Assembly (NCBI RefSeq): GCF_014203645.1
Contig: NZ_JACHJL010000001.1
Coordinates: 1-64,000, forward strand
Source: Streptomyces zagrosensis
GTDB lineage: Bacteria; Actinomycetota; Actinomycetes; Streptomycetales; Streptomycetaceae
DNA length: 64,000 bases
Reading direction: 5' to 3'
In this document: piece by piece, positions 8,733 to 17,817 of the stretch
How the letters are laid out: each line of letters begins with the position of its first letter
How positions within the stretch are numbered: position 1 is the stretch's first letter
Notes under the pieces: model-generated
The model's database searches: none
The model's input: only the letters and a program-made list of their open reading frames with translations
Told to the model about the DNA's origin: nothing
Position numbers and translations under genes: made by a program

Positions 8733-8762
8733 TTGACCCCCTGGTCGGGCAGGCCGTAATCT
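8733..8762 (+). promoter_or_regulatory. Promoter for rplU-rpmA
   Basis: TTGACC (8733-8738) and TAATCT (8757-8762) are separated by 18 bp, a good match to the housekeeping sigma consensus. Transcription would start near 8770, giving a leader of about 170 nucleotides before rplU. Confidence 0.6.
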
Positions 8763-8850
8763 TGACTGTCGGCGTCTGTACGCCAACCCCTGAGCACTCC
8801 ACCTTCCGATCTGTCCTGATGAGCGAGCTTTGTCGGACACATCGTGAGAG

Positions 8851-8898
8851 GCCGCTCGTTCCTTCGGATCTCATGAGTCTTTGGCTCATGTGAGCGGC
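8851..8898 (+). promoter_or_regulatory. Structured rplU leader (candidate L21 leader)
   Basis: Two nested helices precede the rplU ribosome binding site: GCCGCTC (8851-8857) with GAGCGGC (8892-8898) outside, and CATGAG (8872-8877) with CTCATG (8885-8890) inside. Ribosomal protein operons are often autoregulated through such leaders, and L21 leaders are described in other phyla. A regulatory role here is inference. Confidence 0.45.
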
Positions 8899-8939
8899 TG
8901 GCGTCAGGGGTCCCGTTTACTAGGAGAGAGCGAGTCCGC

Positions 8940-9260
8940 GTGTACGCCATCGTGCGCAGCGGTGGTCGCCAGCACAAGGTTGCTGTCGGCGACATCGTTG
9001 AGGTTGACAAGATTCCCACTGCCAAGGTTGGCGACACGGTAGAGCTCTCTACCCTGCTCGTTGTTGACGGCGATGCGGTCACCAGTGACCCGTGGGTGCT
9101 GGCCGGGATCAAGGTTGAGGCCGAGATCGTGGACCACCACAAGGGCGTCAAGATCGACATCCTTCGCTACAAGAACAAGACCGGCTACCGGCGTCGCCAG
9201 GGCCACCGCCAGCAGTACACGGCGATCAAGGTCACCGGCATCCCGACGGCTGCGAAGTAA
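8940..9260 (+). CDS. rplU: 50S ribosomal protein L21
   Basis: The 106-residue product begins [18 protein letters not shown] and ends with the basic [18 protein letters not shown] segment, the standard L21 pattern and length. L21 binds 23S rRNA in the large subunit. Translation starts at GTG 8940, nine bases after AGGAGAGAG. rpmA follows after 12 bp, the usual L21-L27 pair, under the promoter and leader described upstream. Confidence 0.97.
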   Translation: MYAIVRSGGRQHKVAVGDIVEVDKIPTAKVGDTVELSTLLVVDGDAVTSDPWVLAGIKVEAEIVDHHKGVKIDILRYKNKTGYRRRQGHRQQYTAIKVTGIPTAAK

Positions 9261-9272
9261 GGGACTGAGAAG

Positions 9273-9527
9273 ATGGCACACAAGAAGGGCGCATCGTCCA
9301 CCCGGAACGGTCGCGACTCCAATGCTCAGCGGCTCGGCGTGAAGCGCTTCGGCGGTCAGGTCGTCAACGCCGGTGAGATCCTGGTCCGCCAGCGCGGCAC
9401 GCACTTCCACCCGGGCTCGGGCGTCGGCCGCGGCGGGGACGACACCCTGTTCGCGCTCAACGCCGGCGCGGTGGAGTTCGGCACTCACCGTGGCCGCAAG
9501 GTCGTGAACATCGTTCCGGTCGCCTGA
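9273..9527 (+). CDS. rpmA: 50S ribosomal protein L27
   Basis: The 84-residue product starts [20 protein letters not shown] and contains [17 protein letters not shown], the canonical L27 pattern. The N-terminus has no Firmicutes-type cleavable extension, so the tail that reaches the peptidyl transferase centre begins at AHKKG. The start codon follows rplU by 12 bp and the genes are surely cotranscribed. Confidence 0.97.
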   Translation: MAHKKGASSTRNGRDSNAQRLGVKRFGGQVVNAGEILVRQRGTHFHPGSGVGRGGDDTLFALNAGAVEFGTHRGRKVVNIVPVA

Positions 9528-9570
9528 TCCAGCGGATCACGGCGGACCGCGCGTAACGGTTCTTTCCGGA

Positions 9571-9629
9571 GGCGGACCTCCCTTCCCGTACGGATTCCGA
9601 TGGAGTCCCGCGCGGGAAGAGGGTCCGCC
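9571..9629 (+). terminator. Terminator or attenuator between rpmA and obgE
   Basis: GGCGGACCTCCCTTCCCG (9571-9588) pairs with CGGGAAGAGGGTCCGCC (9613-9629) with one small mismatch, and TTTCG follows. It ends 66 bp before obgE, so it probably separates, or only partly reads through from, the ribosomal protein operon. Confidence 0.7.
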
Positions 9630-9695
9630 TTTCGCGTGTTGTGCAGGCAGACAGCACGTAGACATTTCTGTACGTAGTAACTGGAGGCACATTCC

Positions 9696-11132
9696 ATGAC
9701 CACCTTCGTGGACCGCGTCGAGCTGCACGTCGCCGCGGGTAGCGGGGGCCACGGCTGCGCCTCCGTCCATCGCGAGAAGTTCAAGCCGCTCGGCGGGCCT
9801 GATGGCGGCAACGGCGGTCGTGGCGGCGATGTGATCCTGGTCGTAGACCAGTCGGTGACCACGCTCCTCGATTACCACCACTCCCCGCACCGTAAGGCCA
9901 CCAGCGGCAAGCCCGGCGAGGGCAGCAACCGCTCCGGCAAGGACGGCGGCGATCTGGTGCTGCCCGTTCCGGACGGCACCGTCCTGCTCAACAAGAACGG
10001 CGAGGTGCTCGCCGACCTGGTGGGCCACGGCACCACTTACGTCGCGGCCCAGGGCGGCCGTGGCGGCCTTGGCAATGCGGCACTCGCCTCCGCGCGCCGC
10101 AAGGCCCCCGGCTTCGCGCTGCTCGGCGAGCCCGGGACCGCCGGGGATGTGGTGCTTGAGCTGAAGACCGTCGCCGATGTGGCGCTCGTCGGCTATCCGA
10201 GCGCTGGCAAGTCCTCGCTGATTTCCGTGCTCTCGGCCGCCAAGCCGAAGATCGCCGACTATCCGTTCACCACGCTGGTGCCCAACCTCGGTGTGGTGAC
10301 GGCCGGTTCGACCGTCTACACCATCGCGGACGTGCCGGGGCTGATTCCGGGCGCCAGCGAGGGCCGTGGCCTTGGCCTGGAGTTCCTGCGCCACGTCGAG
10401 CGGTGCTCCGTCCTGGTGCATGTGCTGGACACCGCGACCCTGGAGGCCGAGCGTGACCCGCTGAGCGACCTGGAGACCATCGAGGCCGAGCTCGCCGCGT
10501 ACGGCGGCCTTGAGGACCGACCGCGCATGGTTGTGCTCAACAAGGTGGACATCCCGGACGGCAAGGACCTCGCCGACATCATCCGGCCCGACCTTGAGGC
10601 GCGTGGCTTCCAGGTCTACGAGGCGTCTGCGGTCTCCCGCGTGGGGCTGAAGGAACTGTCCTTCGCGCTCGCGGGCATCGTCGGTGAGGCGCGCGCCGCC
10701 AAGCCCCAGCAGGAGGCGACGCGGATCGTCATCCGGCCCAAGGCCGTGGACGATGCCGGGTTCACCGTCGCCGTCGAGGAAGATGGCCTGTTCCGGGTGC
10801 GCGGTGAAAAGCCGGAGCGCTGGGTACACCAGACCGACTTCAGCAACGATGAGGCCGTGGGCTACCTCGCCGACCGGCTCAGCCGACTCGGGGTGGAGGA
10901 GGCGCTGGTCAAGGCGGGCGCCAGGACCGGCGACGGGGTGGCGATCGGCCCCGAGGAGAACGCGGTCGTCTTCGACTGGGAGCCGGCCATGGCCGCCGGT
11001 GCGGAGATGCTGGGGCGGCGTGGCGAGGACCATCGCCTTGAGGAGCCTCGCCCCGCCACGCAGCGGCGTAGGGAGCGGGACGCGGTGCGCGACGATGCTG
11101 ATCAGGAGTTCAAGAAGTTCAAGCCCTTCTAA
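9696..11132 (+). CDS. obgE: GTPase ObgE/CgtA
   Basis: Obg GTPases bind the 50S subunit late in assembly; in streptomycetes Obg also affects aerial growth. The 478-residue product has the Gly-rich Obg fold at 1-158 ([13 protein letters not shown] type repeats), a G domain with G1 GYPSAGKSS (166-174), G3 DVPG (212-215) and G4 NKVD (282-285), and a C-terminal OCT domain (about 335-425) ending in a basic tail. An ATG after CTGGAGG fixes the start. It follows rplU-rpmA as in most bacteria but has its own upstream hairpin. Confidence 0.96.
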   Translation: MTTFVDRVELHVAAGSGGHGCASVHREKFKPLGGPDGGNGGRGGDVILVVDQSVTTLLDYHHSPHRKATSGKPGEGSNRSGKDGGDLVLPVPDGTVLLNKNGEVLADLVGHGTTYVAAQGGRGGLGNAALASARRKAPGFALLGEPGTAGDVVLELKTVADVALVGYPSAGKSSLISVLSAAKPKIADYPFTTLVPNLGVVTAGSTVYTIADVPGLIPGASEGRGLGLEFLRHVERCSVLVHVLDTATLEAERDPLSDLETIEAELAAYGGLEDRPRMVVLNKVDIPDGKDLADIIRPDLEARGFQVYEASAVSRVGLKELSFALAGIVGEARAAKPQQEATRIVIRPKAVDDAGFTVAVEEDGLFRVRGEKPERWVHQTDFSNDEAVGYLADRLSRLGVEEALVKAGARTGDGVAIGPEENAVVFDWEPAMAAGAEMLGRRGEDHRLEEPRPATQRRRERDAVRDDADQEFKKFKPF

Positions 11133-11142
11133 TGCCTACCCA

Positions 11143-11175
11143 CGCCCCTGGGCCCGCGTTGGCGCCCCAGGGGCG
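11143..11175 (+). terminator. Terminator after obgE
   Basis: CGCCCCTGGG (11143-11152) pairs perfectly with CCCAGGGGCG (11166-11175), ten bases after the obgE stop. Confidence 0.65.
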
Positions 11176-11230
11176 GGCAACCGAAGGGATGCGTCTCCGC
11201 GGTGCGAGGGACGCGATGTCGCGCCGTGCT

Positions 11231-11322
11231 CTCGTACGCGGTAGCTCTCGCGGCAGACCTCGTACGCGGTAGATCTCGTACGCGGTAGATCTCGTACGAA
11301 GCAGATTTCGTACGAAGCAGAT
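11231..11322. repeat. 16-bp tandem repeat
   Basis: Five 16-bp units of type CTCGTACGCGGTAGAT, plus one 12-base truncated unit, run head to tail. The third and fourth full-length positions (11259-11290) are identical; the last two change to CTCGTACGAAGCAGAT and TTCGTACGAAGCAGAT. Each unit contains CGTACG, a small palindrome. The block sits between two terminator hairpins and is non-coding. Confidence 0.7.
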
Positions 11323-11324
11323 GG

Positions 11325-11360
11325 GAAGGCCCCGAGAAGCACGTGCTTCTCGGGGCCTTC
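11325..11360. terminator. Bidirectional terminator, 36-bp perfect palindrome
   Basis: GAAGGCCCCGAGAAGCAC (11325-11342) is directly followed by its exact reverse complement (11343-11360). It lies between the convergent obgE and the glycerophosphotransferase-like gene and can serve both. Confidence 0.75.
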
Positions 11361-11471
11361 TCGTACGCCGTGAGTACGCCATGAGTACGACGTGAGCCTT
11401 GGCCGTACGGACTCAGCCGTCCCGTACGGCGCGAGCCTTGGCCGGTGGGACTGGCCCGCCGGCCAAGGCCG

Positions 11472-13586
11472 TCAGACGCCGGCCGTTTCCTCCGACTCGG
11501 CGTCCGCAGGACCGCTCGTCTCCGGGGGCAGCTCGCCGGCCTCGGCGGCCAACTCATCGGCGGCGTCTCCGCCGAGCAGCCCGGGCAGGTCAGCCGATGC
11601 GCGGGCCTCCATGCGGGCTTGGCGCGCCTCGGCCTGTGCGCACAGGTCCCGCGCCGCCTGGTTGAAGCGGACCAGGGACGGCGGGTCGGACGGGCCGAGC
11701 AGATGCACCTTGAGCTCGGCGCGGTCGGCCACATGCGGGTCGTGCTCGGGATTGCGTACCGCGTCGAGCAGCGCCGGGACGCCGTCCGCCTCCGGAGCCA
11801 GGATCGCCGCCGCGCGCACCGTCGGGAACCCCTCCCGGAACTCCGCCTCGGACAGCCCACTGGTGTTGGCCACCGCGTACGGCTTCGCGCTGCTCAGGTA
11901 GTCCGAAACCACGCTGGAGACGTCCGAGATCAGCAGGTCGGAGTGGTTGAAGCAGGAGAAGATCGCCGGACGGGGCCCGGTGATGATCTGGTGCTCCCAC
12001 TCGGGCAGCGAGGACCAGTACGCGCTCTCCCAGGCGGCGGTGGCCTCCTCGACGGCCGCGGCCCGGTCGCTGTCCGGGGTGCCCTGGAGCAGCATCCGCT
12101 CGATCTCGTCCGTGTCGGGCCGGAAGGACGTCGTAGTGAGCCCTTCCAGCACCTCGGCACGCCGTGCCAGCTCGGCCGCAGCCTCCGGGCCCGGCCGTGC
12201 ACCGGTGCGCCGCGTGTTGGCCTGGGCGATCAGCGCCTGGATGCGCTCGTTGGCGAGGCCCGCGCGGGGGTCAACGGAGCCGGTCATCGGGTGCGGCTTG
12301 TACAGCAGCCGTACTCCCGGATCGGCCAGCAGGGCACGGACGATGTTCTCGCCGGCCAGGATGACCGAGGTGTTGCCCGGGTTGCCGTCCCAGCCTTCCC
12401 AGGTGGGGGCGTACAGCACCTGGAGGTACTCGCCCGCGGGGGCGCCGGTGTACGGGGTGATCGGGGCGAGCTGCGGGCGGCCGACCTCGACGACGTCCTT
12501 GTCCTCGACGCCGATGTCGGCGAGCTGGTAGCGCTCCCGGGCGGCCGGTCCTGCCACCCACACCTCGTCGTACGCCTTGGCGTACGGGTTGCAGCTGGAG
12601 AGCTTGTCGCTCTCGCCGTGGTTGGTGAACGCGTGCTTGATGGAGGGGATGCGCAGTATCTGCGAGGTCTTGCCGGAGTTCGCGGGGTGCAGCAGCATCT
12701 TCAGCGTCGAGTGCTCAAGCCGCATCAGATGCGCGACCTTGGGGATGCACACGATCGGGATGTCCGTGGCGTCGATCTTTTGCACCATGAACCGCTCGCG
12801 GAGCACGATGATCGGATTGCCGTCGAGCGAGGCGAGCGTGGACAGCCACATGTTCGCCTGGTACGCGGATGAGGTGCCGCCGGAGAAGTACATGCCAACC
12901 GTTGGCTGATACTCAGCGAGCCAGTTGTCCAGCCATTCCAGGGCCTGCTGCTCGTCCAGCACCCGCTTGCGCGTCAGCAGCCAGGTGCTGAGCCAGGCGA
13001 CGCCGCTCAGGGAGAGGACCAGCGCGATGCCGAGGCCGATCCAGCCCCAGACGGCGTCCTTGGTGGCCGCGGTGGCGAGCAGACCGGCGGTGGCCGGGAT
13101 GGCGAAGCGCAGCAGTCGCCTGGCGGGCTGGCGGGCCAGCAACCGGGGCGGTGCGGTGGACAGATGCAGCGCGCTCGCGTCGATGTTGCGGGTCACGAAC
13201 GGCAGCAGACGCCGCCGCTTGACCAGCACCGCGACCGCCTGGCACACGAAGTGCGCGATGTAGAAGAGCAGCAGGCCCACGGTCAGCGGTGCCTGCACAT
13301 GAGTGGGGTCGATGCCGTCGATGCGCAACAGCCCGACCATGATCATCATGTCGCGCAGCAACTGCCGCACCGTGACATCGAAACGAATCTTGCTCAGCAG
13401 CGACAGCAGTCCTGGCTGCTTGTGCTGGAGATACAGATCGAGGGCGAGACCCGCCGCCGAGGCGATGATGAGGAGTGGCACATTGGGCAGCAGGGCGCCG
13501 ACGAGCTGAGTGGTGAAGAACACCATCATCGCGAGCAGTGCCGCCAACTGTACGACTCGGCGGGGGGCGATTCCGGCAGAGGGCAC
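11472..13586 (-). CDS. Membrane-anchored CDP-glycerol glycerophosphotransferase-like protein (TagF type)
   Basis: The 704-residue product has hydrophobic helices in its first ~190 residues and a GT-B/TagF-like domain from about 300. Motifs include YAPTWEGW, LLYKPHPMTGS near residue 430 and the closing DLLISDVSSVVSDYL near 550, the pattern of CDP-glycerol glycerophosphotransferases that polymerise wall teichoic acid-type chains on the cytoplasmic membrane face. The acceptor and polymer are not deducible. The start is GTG 13586, eight bases after AGGAG; the longer frame to 13775 lacks a binding site. The gene converges on obgE, and its upstream region carries an 11-bp repeat array resembling PhoP sites, relevant because phosphate-rich wall polymers are phosphate controlled in other bacteria. 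Confidence 0.8.
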   Translation of the reverse strand: MPSAGIAPRRVVQLAALLAMMVFFTTQLVGALLPNVPLLIIASAAGLALDLYLQHKQPGLLSLLSKIRFDVTVRQLLRDMMIMVGLLRIDGIDPTHVQAPLTVGLLLFYIAHFVCQAVAVLVKRRRLLPFVTRNIDASALHLSTAPPRLLARQPARRLLRFAIPATAGLLATAATKDAVWGWIGLGIALVLSLSGVAWLSTWLLTRKRVLDEQQALEWLDNWLAEYQPTVGMYFSGGTSSAYQANMWLSTLASLDGNPIIVLRERFMVQKIDATDIPIVCIPKVAHLMRLEHSTLKMLLHPANSGKTSQILRIPSIKHAFTNHGESDKLSSCNPYAKAYDEVWVAGPAARERYQLADIGVEDKDVVEVGRPQLAPITPYTGAPAGEYLQVLYAPTWEGWDGNPGNTSVILAGENIVRALLADPGVRLLYKPHPMTGSVDPRAGLANERIQALIAQANTRRTGARPGPEAAAELARRAEVLEGLTTTSFRPDTDEIERMLLQGTPDSDRAAAVEEATAAWESAYWSSLPEWEHQIITGPRPAIFSCFNHSDLLISDVSSVVSDYLSSAKPYAVANTSGLSEAEFREGFPTVRAAAILAPEADGVPALLDAVRNPEHDPHVADRAELKVHLLGPSDPPSLVRFNQAARDLCAQAEARQARMEARASADLPGLLGGDAADELAAEAGELPPETSGPADAESEETAGV

Positions 13587-13788
13587 GGGGTGAGCTCCTG
13601 GCAGAGAAGAGCGACGGAAACAAGGGAAGCGAACAGTGCGGCCAGGTGTTGGCCAACCGTTCCACGCACCGTCACCTACGAGACAGCGTTTGGATACGGA
13701 TCGACCACTGACCGTATGCCGTGGCCAGGTCCGGTGACAATCTGCCTTGGGGGCAATAGCCGCGAACCAGGCCAATTACATGATGATC

Positions 13789-13911
13789 GATGGGCAACCG
13801 ATGGGCTATCGATGGACTGCTGGGGGCGATCGAAGGGCCACCGAAGGACCATGAAGGGTCACCGAAGGGTCATCGAAGGGTCATCGAAGGGTCACCGAAG
13901 GGCCGACGATG
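13789..13911. repeat. 11-bp direct-repeat array (PhoP-unit-like)
   Basis: From 13789 the DNA is organised in 11-bp steps: GATGGGCAACC, GATGGGCTATC, GATGGACTGCT, a 10-bp unit, then GAAGGGCCACC, a 10-bp unit, GAAGGGTCACC, GAAGGGTCATC twice, GAAGGGTCACC and GAAGGGCCGAC. Read in the shifted register, four consecutive units at 13857-13900 are GGTCAYCGAAG. Streptomyces PhoP sites are direct repeats of 11-nt units built on a GTTCACC-like core, which these resemble. They lie about 270 bp upstream of the minus-strand glycerophosphotransferase start and 500 bp upstream of proB. The array is seen; PhoP binding is inferred. Confidence 0.55.
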
Positions 13912-14407
13912 GCTGAGACGCAGGGGCGGCGGCTGTGGAGAGGCGAGACGCACGGGCGGCGGTTGGTGGCGCACGCCATGGCATGGCTCTCACGGTAGGA
14001 CGCCCACGTGGCAGCGGCGACCGCAGAGCGCCTGCGGCGGCCCGGGCGTGGTTGCCGGGGTTTGGTTGCCGGGGCGCCGTCCCAGCGGACGAAACGCGCG
14101 GGCGACCGCGCGCGCCGCTGCCGTACATTGCCCAGCAGCGCTCACCCCAGCGGTTGCGCTGGTGAGCAGCGATGAGCGCGGGCACAAGGGACAGGTGGGG
14201 ACGGCCGTGGCAGGGCAACGAGCGTCGGCGCGGCGGGACGCGCAAGGCACGCCGGGGGCTGGAGTCGAACGGGGCGCGCGTGGGAAGCCGGGGGCCGAAG
14301 CGCGGCGCGCGGCGCAGGAGGCACCGGGGGCCGGGGCCGAGCGCGACGCGCGTGGCAAGCCCGCGGCCGAGGCCGAAACGGGCGCGGACGGCGCGGAGCG
14401 CGATGAG
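13912..14407. other. Region between repeat array and proB core start
   Basis: A plus-strand frame continuous with proB crosses this stretch. Starts at GTG 14162, 14195 and 14207 would add 67 to 82 residues to ProB, mostly Arg/Ala/Gly with an imperfect duplication of a roughly 24-residue unit (GARGKPGAEA and DARGKPAAEA forms). Nothing else is recognisable here. Confidence 0.4.
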
Positions 14408-15511
14408 GTGGTGTCCGCCCGTCGCATCGTGGTCAAGATCGGCTCCTCGTCGCTGACCACCGCGGCCGGTGGGCTGGACGCCGACCGGGTGGATGCGCTC
14501 GTGGACGTCCTCGCCACGGCGCACGGCCGCAGCCGCGAAATCGTCCTGGTGTCCTCCGGCGCCATCGCCGCCGGCCTTGCGCCGCTCGGTTTGGCCAAGC
14601 GGCCCCGTGACCTGGCCAGACAGCAGGCCGCCGCCAGCGTGGGCCAGGGCCTGCTGATGGCCCGCTACACCGCCTCCTTCGCGCGCTACGGGCGCCGAGT
14701 CGGCCAGGTGCTGCTCACCAGCGACGACACCAGCCGCCGCGCGCACTACCGCAACGCCTACCGGACCTTGGACCAGCTGCTGACCATGGGCGCCATCCCC
14801 GTGGTCAACGAGAACGACACCGTGGCCACGGACGAGATCCGGTTCGGCGACAACGACCGGCTCGCCGCGCTCGTCGCCCACCTCGTACGCGCCGATCTGC
14901 TGGTACTGCTCTCGGACGTGGACGGGCTCTACGACGGCGACCCGAACACTCCAGGCGCCTCCCGCATCGCCGAGGTCGCCGGGCCCGCCGATCTGGAGGG
15001 TGTGACCATCGGCAGCGCGGGCCGGGCGGGTGTGGGCACCGGCGGTATGGTCACCAAGGTCGAAGCGGCCCGGATCGCAGCCGCGGCCGGCATCCCCGTC
15101 GTACTCACCTCGGCGAGCCGGGCCGCGGACGCGCTCATCGGCCGCCCGACCGGCACCTACTTCCACCGCACCGGGCGTCGCTCAGCCGGTCGCCTGCTGT
15201 GGCTCGCCCACGCCTCCACCCCGTGCGGGGCGCTGGTGCTTGACGACGGGGCGGTACGGGCCGTGGTCGAGCAGCGCACCTCGCTGCTACCGGCCGGGAT
15301 CTGCGCGGTGGAGGGCGAGTTCAGCGCGGGTGACCCCGTCGAACTGCGGGACGTCACGGGACGCCCGGTGGCGCGGGGACTGGTCAACTTCGATGCGAAG
15401 GAAGTGCCCCGGCTGATCGGCCGGTCAACCCGCGACCTCGCGCGCGAACTCGGCGCCGCGTACGAACGCGAGGTCGTCCACCGCGACGACTTGGTCGTGC
15501 TGCACCCCTGA
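14408..15511 (+). CDS. proB: Glutamate 5-kinase
   Basis: First step of proline synthesis: ATP-dependent phosphorylation of glutamate to glutamyl 5-phosphate, passed to ProA. The amino-acid-kinase domain shows IVVKIGSSSLTT, VSSGAIAAG, NENDTVATDEIRFGDNDRLA and AGVGTGGMVTK; a C-terminal PUA domain follows from about 275. The chosen GTG start at 14408, nine bases after GGAG, gives 367 residues, normal for the family. The frame stays open upstream, with GTG starts at 14207 and earlier giving an unusual low-complexity extension. proA lies downstream, separated by one small conserved gene. Confidence 0.93.
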   Translation: MVSARRIVVKIGSSSLTTAAGGLDADRVDALVDVLATAHGRSREIVLVSSGAIAAGLAPLGLAKRPRDLARQQAAASVGQGLLMARYTASFARYGRRVGQVLLTSDDTSRRAHYRNAYRTLDQLLTMGAIPVVNENDTVATDEIRFGDNDRLAALVAHLVRADLLVLLSDVDGLYDGDPNTPGASRIAEVAGPADLEGVTIGSAGRAGVGTGGMVTKVEAARIAAAAGIPVVLTSASRAADALIGRPTGTYFHRTGRRSAGRLLWLAHASTPCGALVLDDGAVRAVVEQRTSLLPAGICAVEGEFSAGDPVELRDVTGRPVARGLVNFDAKEVPRLIGRSTRDLARELGAAYEREVVHRDDLVVLHP

Positions 15512-15738
15512 CGAGCGTCACCCTCGCATCACCGGCGAAACGAATCGAAGGGAAAGCGGCAAAAGAGCCACCTTTCCACGGAGACCTTGCGTAAAACCGC
15601 CCCATGGCCACCCACAGGCTGGTCAACTTTGTTGCACAAGGTCGCACGGGGAGCGGTTCCACAGTGCTCCACAGCGACCACGGCACGACACGGCTCCGCC
15701 CGGAGACGAGCGGAGCGGCGAGCAACAGGAGGCCGCCG

Positions 15739-16260
15739 GTGAGACGAGGGCGCCCAGGGGCGGAGCCCCGGGGTGGGGGAGCCTCCCGCACCCGCAGAAT
15801 CATGACCGAGGAACGTGCGCTAACCAGCGTGGACACGGGGGAACAGGGCGGCAGCGAGGCCGCGGAGGTGGCGGCGGTCGGCGGCACGGCGATGGGCGGT
15901 GCCGCGCGGGAGCGCGAGACCTCCCGGCTGTGGCACATCACGCTGAGTGTCTCGGGCCCCGCGGTTGCGCTCAGCGACCTAAGACGGGGCCTGGAACAAC
16001 TCGCGTATGACCACCCCTTCCTGCTGACCAGCAGGTACGCCAACGACCACGCCGAGATCCGCTACTGGGAGGAGGCGCGCGACCTCCACGATGCGGCGGC
16101 CCTCGCGCTACGGCTGTGGGGTGAGCACCGTTCGACAGCCAAGCTGCCGCCCTGGGAGATCGTCGGCCTTGAGGTGATCAACCGCGAGACCTACCGCCAC
16201 CGCATCACCGAGGGCTACGGCCCGGCCCCGGCGACTCCGGTGGGGGTGCATCCGTACTAG
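15739..16260 (+). CDS. Conserved hypothetical protein between proB and proA
   Basis: Unidentified. The conserved part is the last ~120 residues: SRLWHITLSVSGPAVALSDL, HPFLLTSRYANDHAEIRYWE, LALRLWGEH, LPPWEIVGLEVINRETY, ending PVGVHPY. Similar proteins beside proA are remembered from other streptomycetes, with no known function. The pattern suggests a small alpha/beta domain without membrane segments or signal peptide. GTG 15739 follows AGGAGG by six bases and is chosen; ATG 15802 is an alternative giving 152 residues and lacks a binding site. The N-terminal ~50 residues are low complexity, so the conserved domain may be the whole functional part. Confidence 0.75.
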   Translation: MRRGRPGAEPRGGGASRTRRIMTEERALTSVDTGEQGGSEAAEVAAVGGTAMGGAARERETSRLWHITLSVSGPAVALSDLRRGLEQLAYDHPFLLTSRYANDHAEIRYWEEARDLHDAAALALRLWGEHRSTAKLPPWEIVGLEVINRETYRHRITEGYGPAPATPVGVHPY

Positions 16261-16375
16261 GAGCTGAGCCGGCGGCGGGGGAGGCCGATGCGTCACGCGA
16301 TGACGCGCCGTGGCCCCCGTCCCGGTCAGCGAGATGCCACTGGGCCCAGGCGGCAGCGCGACTAGGCTGCCGGGC

Positions 16376-17659
16376 ATGAGCAGCAGCGAATCCGCAGTGT
16401 CACCCGTCGTCCAGTCCGCACGCCGCGCCCGGGAAGCCGCCGCGCAGCTTGCGCCACTGCCCCGCGCGGCCAAGGACGCGGCGCTGCTCGCGATCGCCGA
16501 CGCACTGAGCGCCCGGGCCGCCGAGATCATCGAGGCCAATGCCGACGACGTCGAGCGGGCGCGGGCGGCCGGGACCTCCGAGGCGATCGTGGACCGGCTG
16601 ACGCTCACCCCGGAACGGGTGCTGGCGATCGCCTCCGACGTACGGGATGTGGTGGCGCTGCCCGATCCGGTCGGCGAGGTGGTGCGCGGCTCGACGCTCC
16701 CGAACGGCATCGACCTGCGGCAAGTTCGGGTGCCGCTCGGCGTGGTGGGCATCATCTACGAGGCCAGGCCCAATGTGACCGTGGACGCCGCCGCGTTGTG
16801 TTTGAAGTCCGGCAACGCGGTGCTGCTGCGCGGCTCCTCGTCGGCGTACCACTCCAACACCGCGCTGGTGAAGGTGGTTCGCGACGCCATCGCCGGGGCG
16901 GGACTGCCGGCGGATGCCGTGCAGTTGGTGCCGGGCGAAAGCCGCGAGGCAGCGCGCGAGTTGATGCGGGCGCGCGGTCTTGTGGATGTGCTGATCCCGC
17001 GCGGTGGGGCCTCGCTGATCCGTACCGTCGTCACGGAGTCCACGGTTCCGGTCATTGAAACCGGAACGGGCAACTGCCATGTGTACGTGGATGCTCAGGC
17101 CGACCTGGACATGGCCGTGGACATTTTGATCAACTCCAAGGCGCAGCGGCCCAGCGTGTGCAATGCGGCCGAGACGCTGCTGGTGCATCAGGACATCGCC
17201 GAGGCGTTTGTGCCCCGGGCGCTTGCCGCGCTGGCGAAGGCCGGAGTCACGGTGCACGGCGATGCGGCGGTACGAGCCGCCGCCGAGCGCGCCGGGTCCA
17301 CCGCGACCGTCGTCGCGGCCACCGACGAGGACTGGGCCGCCGAATACCTCTCGTACGACATCGCGGCCGGTGTCGTCCCCTCGCTCGACGCCGCGGTCGA
17401 GCACATCCGCCGCTGGTCCTCCGGGCACACCGAGGCGATCGTCACCACGGCGCAGGCCGCCGCACGCCGGTTCACCCAATTGGTGGATTCCACCACGGTG
17501 GCCGTGAACGCCTCCACGCGGTTCACGGACGGCAGCCAGTTCGGGTTCGGCGCCGAGATCGGCATCTCCACGCAGAAGCTGCACGCCCGAGGACCGATGG
17601 GGCTACCGGAGCTGACCTCGACGAAGTACATCGTGACCGGCGACGGACACGTACGGTAG
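16376..17659 (+). CDS. proA: Glutamate-5-semialdehyde dehydrogenase (gamma-glutamyl phosphate reductase)
   Basis: Second step of proline synthesis: NADPH-dependent reduction of glutamyl 5-phosphate to glutamate semialdehyde. The 427-residue product has the aldehyde dehydrogenase fold, [28 protein letters not shown], the catalytic Cys262 in [13 protein letters not shown], and [20 protein letters not shown] at the C-terminus. Start ATG 16376 has no ribosome binding site, but TAGGCT at 16363-16368 sits seven bases upstream, so the transcript is probably leaderless. proA therefore has its own promoter and is not strictly tied to proB transcription. Confidence 0.95.
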   Translation: MSSSESAVSPVVQSARRAREAAAQLAPLPRAAKDAALLAIADALSARAAEIIEANADDVERARAAGTSEAIVDRLTLTPERVLAIASDVRDVVALPDPVGEVVRGSTLPNGIDLRQVRVPLGVVGIIYEARPNVTVDAAALCLKSGNAVLLRGSSSAYHSNTALVKVVRDAIAGAGLPADAVQLVPGESREAARELMRARGLVDVLIPRGGASLIRTVVTESTVPVIETGTGNCHVYVDAQADLDMAVDILINSKAQRPSVCNAAETLLVHQDIAEAFVPRALAALAKAGVTVHGDAAVRAAAERAGSTATVVAATDEDWAAEYLSYDIAAGVVPSLDAAVEHIRRWSSGHTEAIVTTAQAAARRFTQLVDSTTVAVNASTRFTDGSQFGFGAEIGISTQKLHARGPMGLPELTSTKYIVTGDGHVR

Positions 17660-17684
17660 CCGCGGCTCCGCTTCGATAAGCGAC

Positions 17685-17715
17685 GGCCCGGGGTGCGGCA
17701 GGCGAACCCCGGGCC
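17685..17715 (+). terminator. Terminator after proA
   Basis: GGCCCGGGGT (17685-17694) pairs perfectly with ACCCCGGGCC (17706-17715), 25 bp after the proA stop. Confidence 0.7.
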
Positions 17716-17817
17716 CACCGCCCCGTGGCCGTGGGCCGTGGGAAGCCGGTTTGGGTGGACTAGCTCACATTGCCGCTCGCCCTGCCCAAATCGACCGCTC
17801 AGGGCTAACCTGGACGC

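Noticed and set aside
13789-13911. CRISPR-like array
   Set aside because: Units are 11 bp and contiguous without spacers, so this is a tandem repeat. The 9-, 10- and 16-bp arrays elsewhere are rejected for the same reason, and no cas genes occur.
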